Positions 53,881-64,000 of a DNA stretch of 64,000 nucleotides are shown piece by piece (positions within the stretch are counted from its first letter, which is position 1; each line of letters opens with the position of its first letter). Under the pieces are notes generated by a model. That model worked only from the letters and a program-made list of their open reading frames with translations, searched no databases and was not told where the DNA came from. The DNA comes from Xiphias gladius (Eukaryota > Chordata > Actinopteri > Istiophoriformes > Xiphiidae), in assembly GCF_016859285.1 (NCBI RefSeq), contig NC_053415.1:21851001-21915000 (forward strand), in the 5' to 3' direction. A program made the translations under genes and the position numbers.

Positions 53881-56800
53881 CAGGAGCAATTTGCAGTTCA
53901 GTGTCTGCTAAATGAACAAATTTCCATTTTCTCAAATAGCCATTTTTGCCTCTAATAATGTTTCCCTAATATTACCAGAAGTTATGGGAGGTTACAAAAG
54001 CTTACATTCTGCATTATTTTTTGAATGTTCTTAAAACTCAGGCTTCAACTAACAGATAGTTTTGTTTTTGAACGAACTGATTAATCATTTAGTCTCTAAA
54101 AGGTGACAAAATTATAATTATGATTTTACATAGCCTACATGTCTTTGATTCGCTTTTATTTGTCCAAACCGGCAGATTAAAAAAAAAACACAAAACAAAT
54201 CTGATTTACTTTGATAAATGACTTAAACAGTTGTTGATCAATTTTCTGTGGATCAGACTTAAAACATACTGAGACAAAAGTCTTTAAGTGATCCGGCACA
54301 TCATTCTTAAAATGCGTTGCCACCGTTTTTGCAGGAACATTATGCAATCTCTGGTCTAGACACCATCCTTAACGTAACATTGGCGGGATGTTCCTTCTGG
54401 AGTCTGTGTTCCAGATAACGTCCTCAGTATGTTCTCAGAGTGTTACACCTTTGTTAACAAGTATTTCACATTGCAGGCGTGTTTTTGAAATGATTAACAA
54501 CCTCAGAGCTTTGTATGAACACCACGAATCAAATGTTTCACTCGTTACGATTTCAGAAACTTTTATGGAACATGTCAGAAATGTGCATAACAATGATACT
54601 AATGCCTAACATGTGCACATGCATGTCACTCTGTGTTTCCAGCGGCTTATTATTATTACTCCATGAGAATTTCTACTTCCACGACCAAGTATGTTCATTG
54701 ATGAGTGTCTGTGTGACTCTGCGACGCCTCCGCCTTTCTCCACACGGCAGCAACTTAATCCCTAACTGGCGGAGACTGTCCCCAGGCTCTCCATTCAGAC
54801 CTCTCACCCCAGTCCCCTCTCCAACCCGTGACCTTTGACCTCGCTGGGAAAAATGATGATGAATGGAAAGGGAGGAGTGAGGAGTTCACAGCGGAGAATA
54901 ATCACGAATTGTACCACAAACTCACGCTCTGTGGTTTCGTTTGTTGTGTTTTAAGTTTGACCCAATCCGAGAGAAAAGTAACCGATAAAGGAACTGTCAT
55001 GTAATAGAAAATAGGAAGAACGACAGCAGCAGCAACAAATGGAGAATAACAATAACAACAGAAGGAGAACGAGAACAACAGAGGAAGAAGGACTACGACA
55101 ATAAAAAAAGAACAAGCAGCTGTCAACAAGAACAAGAGATTATGATAAAGATGAACAAGACCAGCAAAAAAAGCAGTAAAAGTAAAAAGAAGAAGAAAAG
55201 AAAAGGAATAAGACAAATAACAACAAGAGAACAAAAAAAGCAAACTACTACCAAAGTTGAAAATGTTGCAGCTGCAAAGCGCACACAGTTTGGCAGCAGC
55301 CTGTATGAGTGAACGCTGTATAAATGGATGGTGGTTTAGTAGTAGAGTTGAGTCCCGAGCAGAGATGCACTGAGCACAGCTCGCCGCGACTGACTGACTC
55401 ATTCTGCTTCACCTCCAGTGCCCTACTTCCCTTCAGGCTCCTGGGCCTTTGGGCCGTTCAGGCGGGGAGGGATTAGAGGGGATGCTGGTGTGCGGGGCCG
55501 GGCCAGGCTGCAACAACGCCGGTGTCGCCAGAGCGATCTGCCAGGTACGCCACGGCGGATTAGAGCCACTAGTGCTGGCACTGGGAGAGGGGCGACGTGA
55601 GGGGACGCGTCCCACGTAGGCGTCCCTTCCCAGGAACATGAGCATGGCTCTGGAGAACCATGGGAAAAATGTTGGTGGTTGTTATTTTGAGCCCAGGAGG
55701 ATGAAGGGGAGTGACGACACAGCAGATGATGAAGGCATTTAAAAACAGGGGGAGAAATACATGTTTGGGAAATATCTTAAACGTTCTCTACTGTAGCAAA
55801 GGTCTAAGATCATGCTGGTTTTTCTGTTAAACAGTTTGAGTTGTAGTAACCTTTTCAACTTGTTTCTGTTGCACTATAGCACCATCTGCTGCCATTTGGA
55901 ACTGAAGTGACAAGCTGTCCTCTGTATTCAAGGTACAGTTTAGGTCAATGAGGATTAACAATCATCCAAGTCAAAGGGGGTCTGTAGCATTAGTTGACTC
56001 AGGTCTCAAAGAGTATTTGTCATTTCAACCATTAAAAGACAGCAGGAAGTCCCACTTACTAACTTCTTCACTTATCAGATAATCTGCATACAATGGCAAA
56101 ATTTACAAATGAAATTCTCCGTGACATTTTTAGGACGTTGCTGCTCACACATGTGCCCTGTTTTTCCCAGGTGATGCCGTGCATAGCCGTGGCGTAGACA
56201 ATGAGGCACCACACGATCATGAAACGGCATCATGTAATTAAGAGGAGCTGTGTTTCAGCTGCTCTGAAAACAGCTCCGCACAAAGTAGTTTTAGAGGCAA
56301 GAGTGGTTGCTCCTTATCAGTTGTATTCTTGTTTCCAGTTAGTCAGCAATTATGCCAATTATGCTGTCCTATCCAACACACACATGGCCTCATGGGTAAG
56401 CCCTTACAAGTGACTTAACAGTTAATTAAATTACAAAATTAGACACACAAAAAGTTATAATTATGGTCATGATTGTTAAAAAAAAAAAAAAGGTTTACTT
56501 ATCAGGTAATTTACAGGGATTACTATATTAGTAAACGCACACATCAGTAACTTGAAACATTGTTTTGGTTCATCAGTTCAAAACAAATTATTATTTTTTT
56601 TGTAATTTGATAGATTTACTGATAAGGTTCCTTGGACACGCTCTAAGTGGGGATGCTTGCAGCCTCCTCAGATGTGCTGTCAACGATTAAACAGGACTTT
56701 ATTGTTGAAATCTCAGCTTCCTCTTTTATCGATACCATGCTTGGATGTGTGACAACATGACTGGTCATATTCTGTCTTTATTACTTTGTGGGTTTCTGTG

Positions 56801-57760
56801 CAATATGCCTACTTTTATTTTTTATGTTTTATTATCACCACTGTCAAATTTTGTTATCCATCTGACTGTATTTTCCTCATGTGGAAGGCCTTCATGTGGT
56901 GGTTCGACACTATATCCGCATGTGTGCATCCATGTAAGACACAGTGGTCCTGGAACTTGTGTCAAAATGTCCGCCGGGCCTCTGTTGCTCTTTTTGCATG
57001 GTACTATGACCACTTGGATTGAAAGGAGCGGGACCTTTCAGCCATGTTTTTCTCTTACTTTTAGCTAACCATTTAATTTTTTCTGCCGGATTGCTCACTA
57101 GTTTTTCCTGCACTCTCAGTTGCAATAATTGGGGCTGTGGTGTTACAGTTGACACAGGTTGGTTTCTTATGCAGCTGGCTAATAGTAGCTGGTAGTTTAT
57201 CGGTTACTGTGACAGTAAGTAAAGATCAGCCCTCACATCAATTTTTAATCCTGCCGTATGTGTGTGTTGATTTTCCTCCTAAATATATCTGTGGATATTT
57301 CTTAACTGGGCTAACCCCAATATCTTCCCACGTACTGTACCCCCTGGTGCTGTAGCTGCAGAAGTACCCCCCGAGGTACAAGTACACTTGGTTGGGAATT
57401 ACTACTGTGAGTGGTAATTGCACCTACACTGGCCTCATTGTGCCAAACGTGTCCAATTACCCACAGATGTATATATATATATATATATCTGTGGGAAATA
57501 ATAATAATAAAAGAAAACTGTGGTTTGCGGGCATAGTAGCTGCGTAAACACTTAAGATGGCATGAGGTGATTATTATGACTGCTGGAGCCTCAGTAATAA
57601 TAAGCGCTAAATAACTTTAAAGCACACAGTTTGAGATCTAGCCCGCCTCCATGCACAGATTGTAAAATAAGGGTATACATTTAATTTAGACTGTTGTATA
57701 AAATGTGTAAAACTCTGTCAAGGCTCTCAGGGTCCCAACTTGCAGGCTGATTTGTTTCCC
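53881..57760. other. Intergenic region, middle part
   Basis: Non-coding. It has a family A MITE at about 54030-54265, a purine-rich AAC/AAG/AGC low-complexity stretch at about 55015-55260, a GC-rich patch at 55415-55620 with no recognisable gene, and an AT-repeat palindrome at 57464-57497. The long minus-strand frame at 54902-55402 translates the low-complexity tract and is spurious. Confidence 0.6.
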
Positions 57761-58170
57761 AGACCTCCTCACGTGTAACCTCTGCACCGTGGAAGCCCAA
57801 CATTATACCACTCTCCGTGTTGATTGGTCGACGATGACATCAGCCCCGCGGGGGGCTGCAGGGAGACTTCGCCATGACAACCGGTGGCCACTGTTATTGG
57901 ATTTCCCTCGGGACAGTTCGGAGACCACACAGACAGACCCACACCTGTTTAAGCGCTCAAACTGTGGAGAGAGGCAGGTTTCGCAGGCTGAGCTGAAACA
58001 AGGGGTGGTTGACGATTTCCCCGGACACAGCAGAGCCTGACCGACCTCAGTGAAACTGTACCAACGAGCCCTGAAATACCTTGGGATGGATCGTCTGCAT
58101 TTATTCATTCAGGGATTAGTTCGAAGTCAAGATACAGCTCTGTGGCGATAATGGAGTCACTGGATTTGGT
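57761..58170 (+). promoter_or_regulatory. Orphan promoter-like GC-rich patch
   Basis: It contains ATTGG boxes at 57823-57827 and 57896-57900, a CRE-like TGACATCA at 57835-57842, CCCCGCGGGGGGCTGCAGG, and a TTTAAGCG element near 57948. It lies about 60 bp downstream of AT-rich sequence and is followed by GC-balanced DNA ending in a possible donor, GGATTTG/GTAATCC, near 58161. No coding gene follows on the plus strand before FAM124A, so a non-coding transcript or enhancer is possible. Confidence 0.3.
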
Positions 58171-60239
58171 AATCCTATGTTCAAGTCAAGTCCTTAAGCC
58201 TCATAGTTTAACACAAGAGGGCAGCATTGTACTGCCTTAAAAGACTTTAAAGTATCTGGTGGACAAAATCTCCTCAGTCCTGTCCAGTCTCCAGTCAATA
58301 ACAGTTTAATCTTATGACACAGATTTCTACTTTAGTTTTTAAAAAAATGTTAGTATGACTACATGACCAGTTATATTCTGTGCCTGTTGTATTTTTATTT
58401 GCAAGAATAATTCAGTTTAATGAATTCATTTAAATTATTTTAGTTTCTTCTTCTAATCATGAATATGATTTTTTCTCATCTGATTGTATTTTTGAACTTC
58501 TATCTAAAACCGTTTCGGTCAGCATTTGTTGTTTTTAAATGTGCCTGATGAATATATTGACTTGACTTCATCGGGTGTTCTACGAGCACAAAATGTGGTG
58601 AACATGCATCACTACCCACCAAACTATATAACTTAAAAGCCCCTTAAACTTTTTATGTTCACGTTAAGGTGAAACGGGCATGGAGTAAGTCATTTTAAGG
58701 GGTAAAATAACTTGAATATAATCATTAGTAGAAAGTGAGCCCCTCCTCAGGTTCCCCTTATTTCTTAATATTTCTTAATAATCATTTATTAATGACGGTG
58801 TTCTATCACCTAAGCTATAATTAAGCGTCTTGTCTCTTAAACTTGCCGAGTAAAGGGCCCTTGAGGCATAAATAACAATGAGCACAATTGTAGGATCCTG
58901 TGTTGAAACTGAATGGAGGTGTGAGCGTGTGTAGATTCAAGTTTAGGGTATTTATTTTAAGGTGTTTTAAAGGTTTAATGATTCCCAAAGAAATAATTTC
59001 TTGTCAGTGTCAAACTGGGCAAAGGCTAGTACCTTGGCCTGACTTTCAGTATCTTCTTCGATCCTCTGTTGCTGCTGATGTGAGATTTTTTTTATTAAAA
59101 TGTAATTCGGACACGTTCGCTCAGAGTGACAAACCAACTGAAAATTATCAACCGTGCAGCTCTATGCAGGCTTTAGCTCATTGCCTTGGTTTTACAGCAC
59201 ATTAACTGTACGGGTTCATTCACAGTGCTCTCGTCAACCTCATTTCCAGCTGCAGGCAGCTGTTTTCGGTGAGAGGGCTCTGATGAACCCACTGTACAAG
59301 ACCTGCCCTGCACCACACAGTGCACAGACAAAGTAAGATACTAGCTAGTGAGGAAAGTGGAACATTAGGTGGCCAAAGAGTCCGATATTTTTCTCAGGAT
59401 TTGGAGGAGACCACAATAAAGCTAAAAGGAGAGTGGATGTTCGACCTACATTCATCAGGTGGAAACAAACACCGACTCCAAGTGAATGATAATGTGGCTC
59501 TGTGTCTGCTAGATGAAAGTATGCAACTGTTGCAGGGCAGTTTGTCTGCCAGCGGCTCCCAAATGGCCAACAAAACAACTCCAAGCCGTGAGATGGCAAC
59601 AACATGGTTTTGGCGGAGGCTCTCCCTGTTCCACACTTGTGCCCTTAGCTGGCGCACAATGTACAACAGTTCTTTAGACAAAGATAATCCAAGAACTGCA
59701 AAACCTTGCTACAAGTCGAACTTCAAGTTCGCCGCGCTCCAGTTCACCTGCATCAGGTTAGTGTTTGTCGCCTAAAGCACAAACTCAAGCCATCCATTTA
59801 CCCCGGTTCCGGCTGGCTAGTTTAGATTCCTAATGTATGGAGTGTTTTGTTGCCAGTCAGGCACCACACTGAGGTGTCAGCAGTCTGATGGTATCAGCTC
59901 TCAGAGCCTTCAGTTTCTTTTATCAATACACTTTGTTCTGATATCTGGACCTGTTTAGCCTCATGAATTCTGCATGAAATATGAAATTGCCAGTCAGTCT
60001 TTGTTGTCATTGTCACTAAATCGAACGCTCTGGCCTCCCAACCTCTAACCTGCTTTCACTAGCATATCCAGAGGTACCAGAGACTCTCCACACTGTGTTT
60101 ATATTGTCCTGTGGGTAAAGTTTATAATATACTCACATTCATGCTCAAACCAAAACTACTGGTTTGATTAAACACCTAAAAGTAAATTAAATTAGAGAAT
60201 CAAGGTTTTTCAGTTCCCTTAGAGTAGTGGTGTGTAGCA
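58171..60239. other. Intergenic region, right part, with a family B element
   Basis: 58950-59760 is a family B repeat (CAGGCAGCTGTTTTCGGTGAGAGG, TTTTTCTCAGGATTTGGAGGAGACC, AATGTGGCTCTGTGTCTGCTAGATG), homologous to about 28900-29340 and, inverted, 44040-44420. The 151-codon frame at 59320-59775 lies wholly inside it and is not a gene. The remainder is featureless. Confidence 0.65.
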
Positions 60240-60555
60240 CACTTGAAAGGGGAATCATTTTATTGAATAGTGTATCTGTACACCTTTATGCGATTTGTCC
60301 TTTAAATGTGTAACTTCATTTACTTACATGACCTGACATTTTAGAAGCTTAAATCTACATGCGAAAAAAAAAAGCAACATTAACAAATACGTGAGAACAT
60401 TAAATACAGTTGTTGCTGTGCTCCAGGTTATGCTGCCGCTGGCCCGTAGTTTTACTATCAAACACCAGTGGGCGGAGTAGAGCTGTTTCGACTGTCTCAG
60501 TACTGAAGTCTGTCATTGCTGGTGAGAGTGAGTCCTCTAGGCTTACACCAGTCGA
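60240..60555 (-). other. Candidate FAM124A 3' UTR
   Basis: Directly downstream of the stop codon on the minus strand. AATAAA (TTTATT on the plus strand at 60259-60264) about 295 nt after the stop is the first good poly(A) signal candidate. Downstream U/GU-rich sequence is weak, so the true end may lie further left. Confidence 0.4.
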
Positions 60556-61374
60556 TCAAATGTAGAATTCTTGGTCTTCTTGTTCCTCTGCATGGTCTGC
60601 CTCTTTGACTGGTGCACCAACAATGCTGCAACTGTCAGACTGGTTTATCGACACATCGCTCAGGGACAGAGCAGCGCTTGTGGTCACACTGGTGCTTCGG
60701 GGACATGACCCCAACAAGGTGGAGGGAGCGCCGTTGGCGGAGAAGCAGTTTGGAGTCCGGCCCAGTGTGGCTGCCTTGTAGGCGTTCTCTGGGATGCCAG
60801 GAGACAGGGAGGGCCTGATGTCTTCGGGCGGCGCCGATAATGGCCGACAAGTCTGTGGCAGGCTGGATTTGATGTACGCAGACACCACTGTAAGGTCAAC
60901 ACTGCTGCCTGGATTTACTTTGTTTCCTGTGTCCACGTCTGTCTCCTCTGCCCCAATCAGAGCGTCCACATTGAGCCGGAAGGGCGGGATGAGGGAGGAG
61001 TTCATGTTAAGCGAGTGGGTCCTGTGATGGGGGCTGGGAGAAGGCCCAGGAGAGGAGCAGGTGGAGCTGGCTGAGCCAAGGTTGGGTAGAGAGAAAAGGG
61101 AGCCGGACCGTTGGCCCCTCCACTGGGTCCTCCAGCTGTCCGGATGCTGCCGGTCAGGCCACTGCTCCTGCTCATCCGGATACTCACAGGCCAGAGGGAG
61201 GGAGCTGTTGGAGGTCTGGTGGACTATGGGCTTGGATGTCACTCGATGATGATACCGACGGTTCCTGTATGAGGTGCCGCTGCGGGTGAAGGTGGATGGA
61301 GCCGAATCTGATTCAGTGACAGTGGAGGATATGTGGCAGGGATCTTGTCTGTGTTTGAAGTGTGCACTCTGGAC
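60556..61374 (-). CDS. FAM124A: FAM124A, last coding exon (gene runs off the right edge)
   Basis: One exon of 819 nt in phase 0: acceptor TTCCTGCCCAG, first codons VQSAHFKHRQ, ending EDQEFYI before TGA (272 codons). FAM124 proteins carry an N-terminal FAM124 domain of uncertain function; this exon encodes the disordered, Ser/Pro-rich tail that follows it. Islands shared with mammalian FAM124A are RSGSLFSLPNLG, the GAEETDVDTGNK / DLTVVSAY block and the C-terminal EFYI. No membrane segment or enzyme motif is visible. The location next to SERPINE3 on the same strand is as expected from the human order. The longer open frame extending to 61431 is intron read-through. The upstream exons with the conserved domain lie right of the window. 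Confidence 0.93.
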   Translation of the reverse strand, partial: VQSAHFKHRQDPCHISSTVTESDSAPSTFTRSGTSYRNRRYHHRVTSKPIVHQTSNSSLPLACEYPDEQEQWPDRQHPDSWRTQWRGQRSGSLFSLPNLGSASSTCSSPGPSPSPHHRTHSLNMNSSLIPPFRLNVDALIGAEETDVDTGNKVNPGSSVDLTVVSAYIKSSLPQTCRPLSAPPEDIRPSLSPGIPENAYKAATLGRTPNCFSANGAPSTLLGSCPRSTSVTTSAALSLSDVSINQSDSCSIVGAPVKEADHAEEQEDQEFYI

Positions 61375-64000
61375 CTGGGCAGGAAAGAAAACGAAACCAA
61401 TGAGGATATGTACTGGAGAATGTCTATTCAACTTTACTGATATGCCACAGTCTAATGTGCAGTTTTAATCAGACCAGTCTTACATGCATGCAACTACATG
61501 CACAAAACAAAAACACAGCAATATATTTTTTAACATACAAATACAATACACAAATAATCTGCCTAGACAGTCCATCAATATTGATCATGAAGATCATCCC
61601 CCTGGTCCTTTTAAAAAAAAAACTACATCAGTCACCTCTGCCAGAGAAATGGACAGGGGGTAAATCTTAGTTCCCTTAACTGCAACATTGTTTGAGTCTT
61701 TTCCTTGCGTCTTAGTCCCACCCACTGAAGATGCTAGGAGAAATGCAAGGTAAAGATGTGAGGAGACAGGAAACGAAAATGAACTGTCCTCGCCTCTGAA
61801 TCGTCATCTCAGGCGACATCTGCTTCTGATAAAGTCAGCACAGGCGTGTATGTAAACGTCATGGGATTCAGCTGAATGCCTTCTGCAAAGCACGGTCTCA
61901 TGTATCCTCGCTCATGGCTCCCTAGAGATCCCTCCTCACTACTAAGAGCAGAAATAAGAGCGTTGGGACGCCCTTCAAGATGGAGTACTGGAAAAATTTC
62001 AAGGTCAAGCAAGGAGTGACCGAATGAGGGAATTGAGATGTACTCAGGGTTTCCCGAGCCTTCCCACACAGAGGGGTTGTCATTTGGGTTCAGGAGTTCT
62101 TCAAAGCTTTCCTTCCAACATACGACGACATCCCCTGCCAATCACTGGCTTCCCCTCCTGAATCGTTTGACAATTTGCCTGAACCTCTTTGTGGCCGTTT
62201 CTCCTTCTCCACGGCCTTCCAGAGCTGCGGACTTTCTGGGCTTCGAGCACCTGCTGCTTCAGAAGCCCCACGGGCCGAGCAGGACTGAAAAGGCGTCTTT
62301 TTCAGCCTGACAGCCTCCTTCACTGCTGGCGTCCACCAGCAGATTCTTTGGTTACTACCATGACAGGCAACGACAACCTTCTGGCTTCAACTCCGGGTAG
62401 CTGCCTTCACAATGGAGGCTTTGAACATACATAGCCCACCTGGACTCCATGCTGCCAGTTTCGCACAGGTTTTTCAATTTTCAAGAACCTTTATCTTGAA
62501 CTTCTCAAGTTTCAATACTTTCTGTTAGTTTTCAGTTCAGATTTTGGCATTGCCCCATTGTTGTTTGATACTAGCACATTTCTCAAGATTACACAATATT
62601 TTTTTTGTGTTTAAAAGTTCATTCTTGATTTTTTTTAAACAGCAGTTTGATAAGAATATTTGGCTTGTTCCCAAAAGGGAACTGTTGCAGTTTAAGTGAG
62701 CACAGCAACTCTCCCATCTTGTTGTATGTTCTGTGGATGTAGTGACATATGAGGTCACCGGGGATACAAAGGAAAGATGTGCATAATCAGGACCATTAAC
62801 CTCCCTCTGTGGGCTCTCATGCAGCCATGCGCTCCTCACGCTATGTACGGCTAGCGGACCGATAGAAAAAGGAGAACAAGGGAACCCCGGGGTTTACAAA
62901 AGCCCCCACATGCCCCCTGTTCTCAGCCCGGCCACTTTATGACTCACGACAGCAGCTGGAGAAGTCATTAGCGTCCAGAGGAGCCCCATGTGTATCGCAC
63001 CTTCACTTACTGACCAAATTATCTCTAAACACAGGGACTGTACACCACGGATCTACGGTGTGATTATCAACCACAAACTAACAACTCTGGAAATGTATGA
63101 AGCAACAATTCCGTGCTATGATATACTCTTAACGTGAAAATCTTCTTGTTTTTTAACAAGTAAGGCAGCTGCAGCAGTATTCATTTCATTGCTCTGTCAG
63201 TTCAGGTTCTCGTCTATGTCTTCCCTCTCTGTAAGTATCGAAATGCACAGGTCGCTCCTCCTCTAGGTGCTGATAGTTTCTCCAGGTTTCTGTTCTAATA
63301 TTTGCTCAGTCTTTCGAGTTTCCAACCAAACAACGCAAGCATAAGCAATAACTTTCCACATGGAAGCCTCAAGACAATTATTTCCAAGTGCACTGGGATG
63401 GATAGGAGTTTGCAGATTTCCATATGTTCAGATTCAGCAACAATAAATATCATGGAAGCAAGACTTCAAGTGTCCTGAGAACAAGAGCTGAACTGTGATT
63501 TACCATATCCCCCTGACAGACTAAAGTCAGTGCAGGGAACAACTGATGTCTATAAATACTCATAGGGCGCAAATAACTTCAAGTGTATTATCCCGATTAC
63601 ATTATTTGAGAAATTAATACAGAAATAAACGAAACACTTGCTGGTTTCAAATGTATAATTTGCTAATTTTCTGTGTTATATATTAGACTTGGATTGTTGT
63701 ATGTATAAGATGTCACCTTGGGCACTGGGAAATCGGATGGACATTTATGGTCTATACGCTTAACTGATTACACAAATCAATTCATGGCGAACCATCCAAT
63801 TGTAGTGGAGATGCTGACATCAAAAAAATCCACCTAATGGAGGCACTACAGTAAAAGTTAGTGGGATGCATTATATTTCAGTCCGGACCCAACTGACAAA
63901 CAGACCGTTGCCATCCCTAGAGCTTTGCCGCTAGCGAGGCTAAAAAACAGCATATTAAGCAAAAAGCTGCTATCTTGGATACAAGTGAAGGTTATGTCAA
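61375..64000 (-). other. FAM124A penultimate intron (partial)
   Basis: No further FAM124A exon could be recognised. It contains a decayed LINE fragment at about 61960-62460 and, near 63780-63950, a short fragment resembling repeat family D (AATTGTAGTGGAGATGCTGACATC, CAACTGACAAACAGACCGTTGCC, GCTAGCGAGGCTAAAAA). The rest is AT-rich and non-coding. Confidence 0.7.
61960..62460 (-). mobile_element. Decayed non-LTR retrotransposon fragment
   Basis: The minus strand shows broken frames resembling the stretch before the reverse transcriptase in a fish LINE: VRLKKTPFQSCSARGASEAAG, then KAVEKEKRPQRGSGK, then a CWKESFEELLNPNDNPSVWE segment. Adjacent DNA at 62320-62455 matches a common repeat (ATGACAGGCAACGACAACC, CTCCGGGTAGCTGCC, ACAATGGAGGCTTTGAACAT). 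Multiple frameshifts and no catalytic domain, so it is a dead copy. The clade is uncertain. Confidence 0.65.

Noticed and set aside
54902..55402. 166-codon minus-strand frame rich in Leu, Phe and Ser
   Set aside because: It is the translation of a purine-rich low-complexity stretch read on the opposite strand; it looks like a membrane protein only because of composition.
59320..59775. 151-codon plus-strand frame upstream of FAM124A
   Set aside because: Lies entirely within a repeat (family B) with related, non-open copies elsewhere in the window.

Overview
This window is vertebrate, and almost certainly teleost, nuclear DNA. The coding exons are short and bounded by GT-AG introns, the spliced products match vertebrate proteins, and the interspersed repeats (an L2-type LINE ending in a TGAA(C/T)-like tail, many ATTAATCGATTA-type MITEs) are typical of percomorph fishes. 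The species cannot be named from the sequence.

The layout matches the human chromosome 13q14 block WDFY2 - INTS6 - SERPINE3 - FAM124A. (1) 1-9986, minus strand: the first five coding exons of WDFY2; the later exons (remaining WD repeats and FYVE domain) lie left of the window, and the intron after exon 5 starts with a U12-type donor. An antisense, 5'-truncated L2 LINE sits in intron 2. (2) About 10.2-17.3 kb: the interval between the divergent WDFY2 and INTS6 starts. It holds an intact two-exon piggyBac-type transposase gene on the minus strand, flanked on both sides by directly oriented copies of an AT-rich repeat. (3) 17664-38924, plus strand: the complete coding region of INTS6 in 18 exons (871 codons plus stop), followed by a 1.8-kb 3' UTR with two AATAAA signals. 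(4) 41063-46731, minus strand: complete SERPINE3 in eight coding exons (419 codons plus stop), with a probable 5' non-coding exon and GC-rich promoter near 48.1-48.5 kb. INTS6 and SERPINE3 are convergent and their 3' ends almost touch. (5) About 48.6-60.2 kb: intergenic, with a large inverted repeat, other repeats and one orphan promoter-like GC-rich patch. (6) 60556-61374, minus strand: the last coding exon of FAM124A; the rest lies beyond the right edge, and the visible part of the preceding intron carries a decayed LINE fragment.

The genes form a syntenic neighbourhood, not a pathway. WDFY2 is an endosomal PI3P-binding scaffold, INTS6 is an Integrator subunit acting on nascent transcripts, SERPINE3 is a secreted serpin, and FAM124A is poorly characterised. 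I found no convincing tRNA, rRNA, snRNA or CRISPR array. Exon coordinates were derived by hand from splice consensus, reading-frame continuity and remembered homologues, so boundaries are firm where phase agrees (all listed) but UTR limits are approximate.
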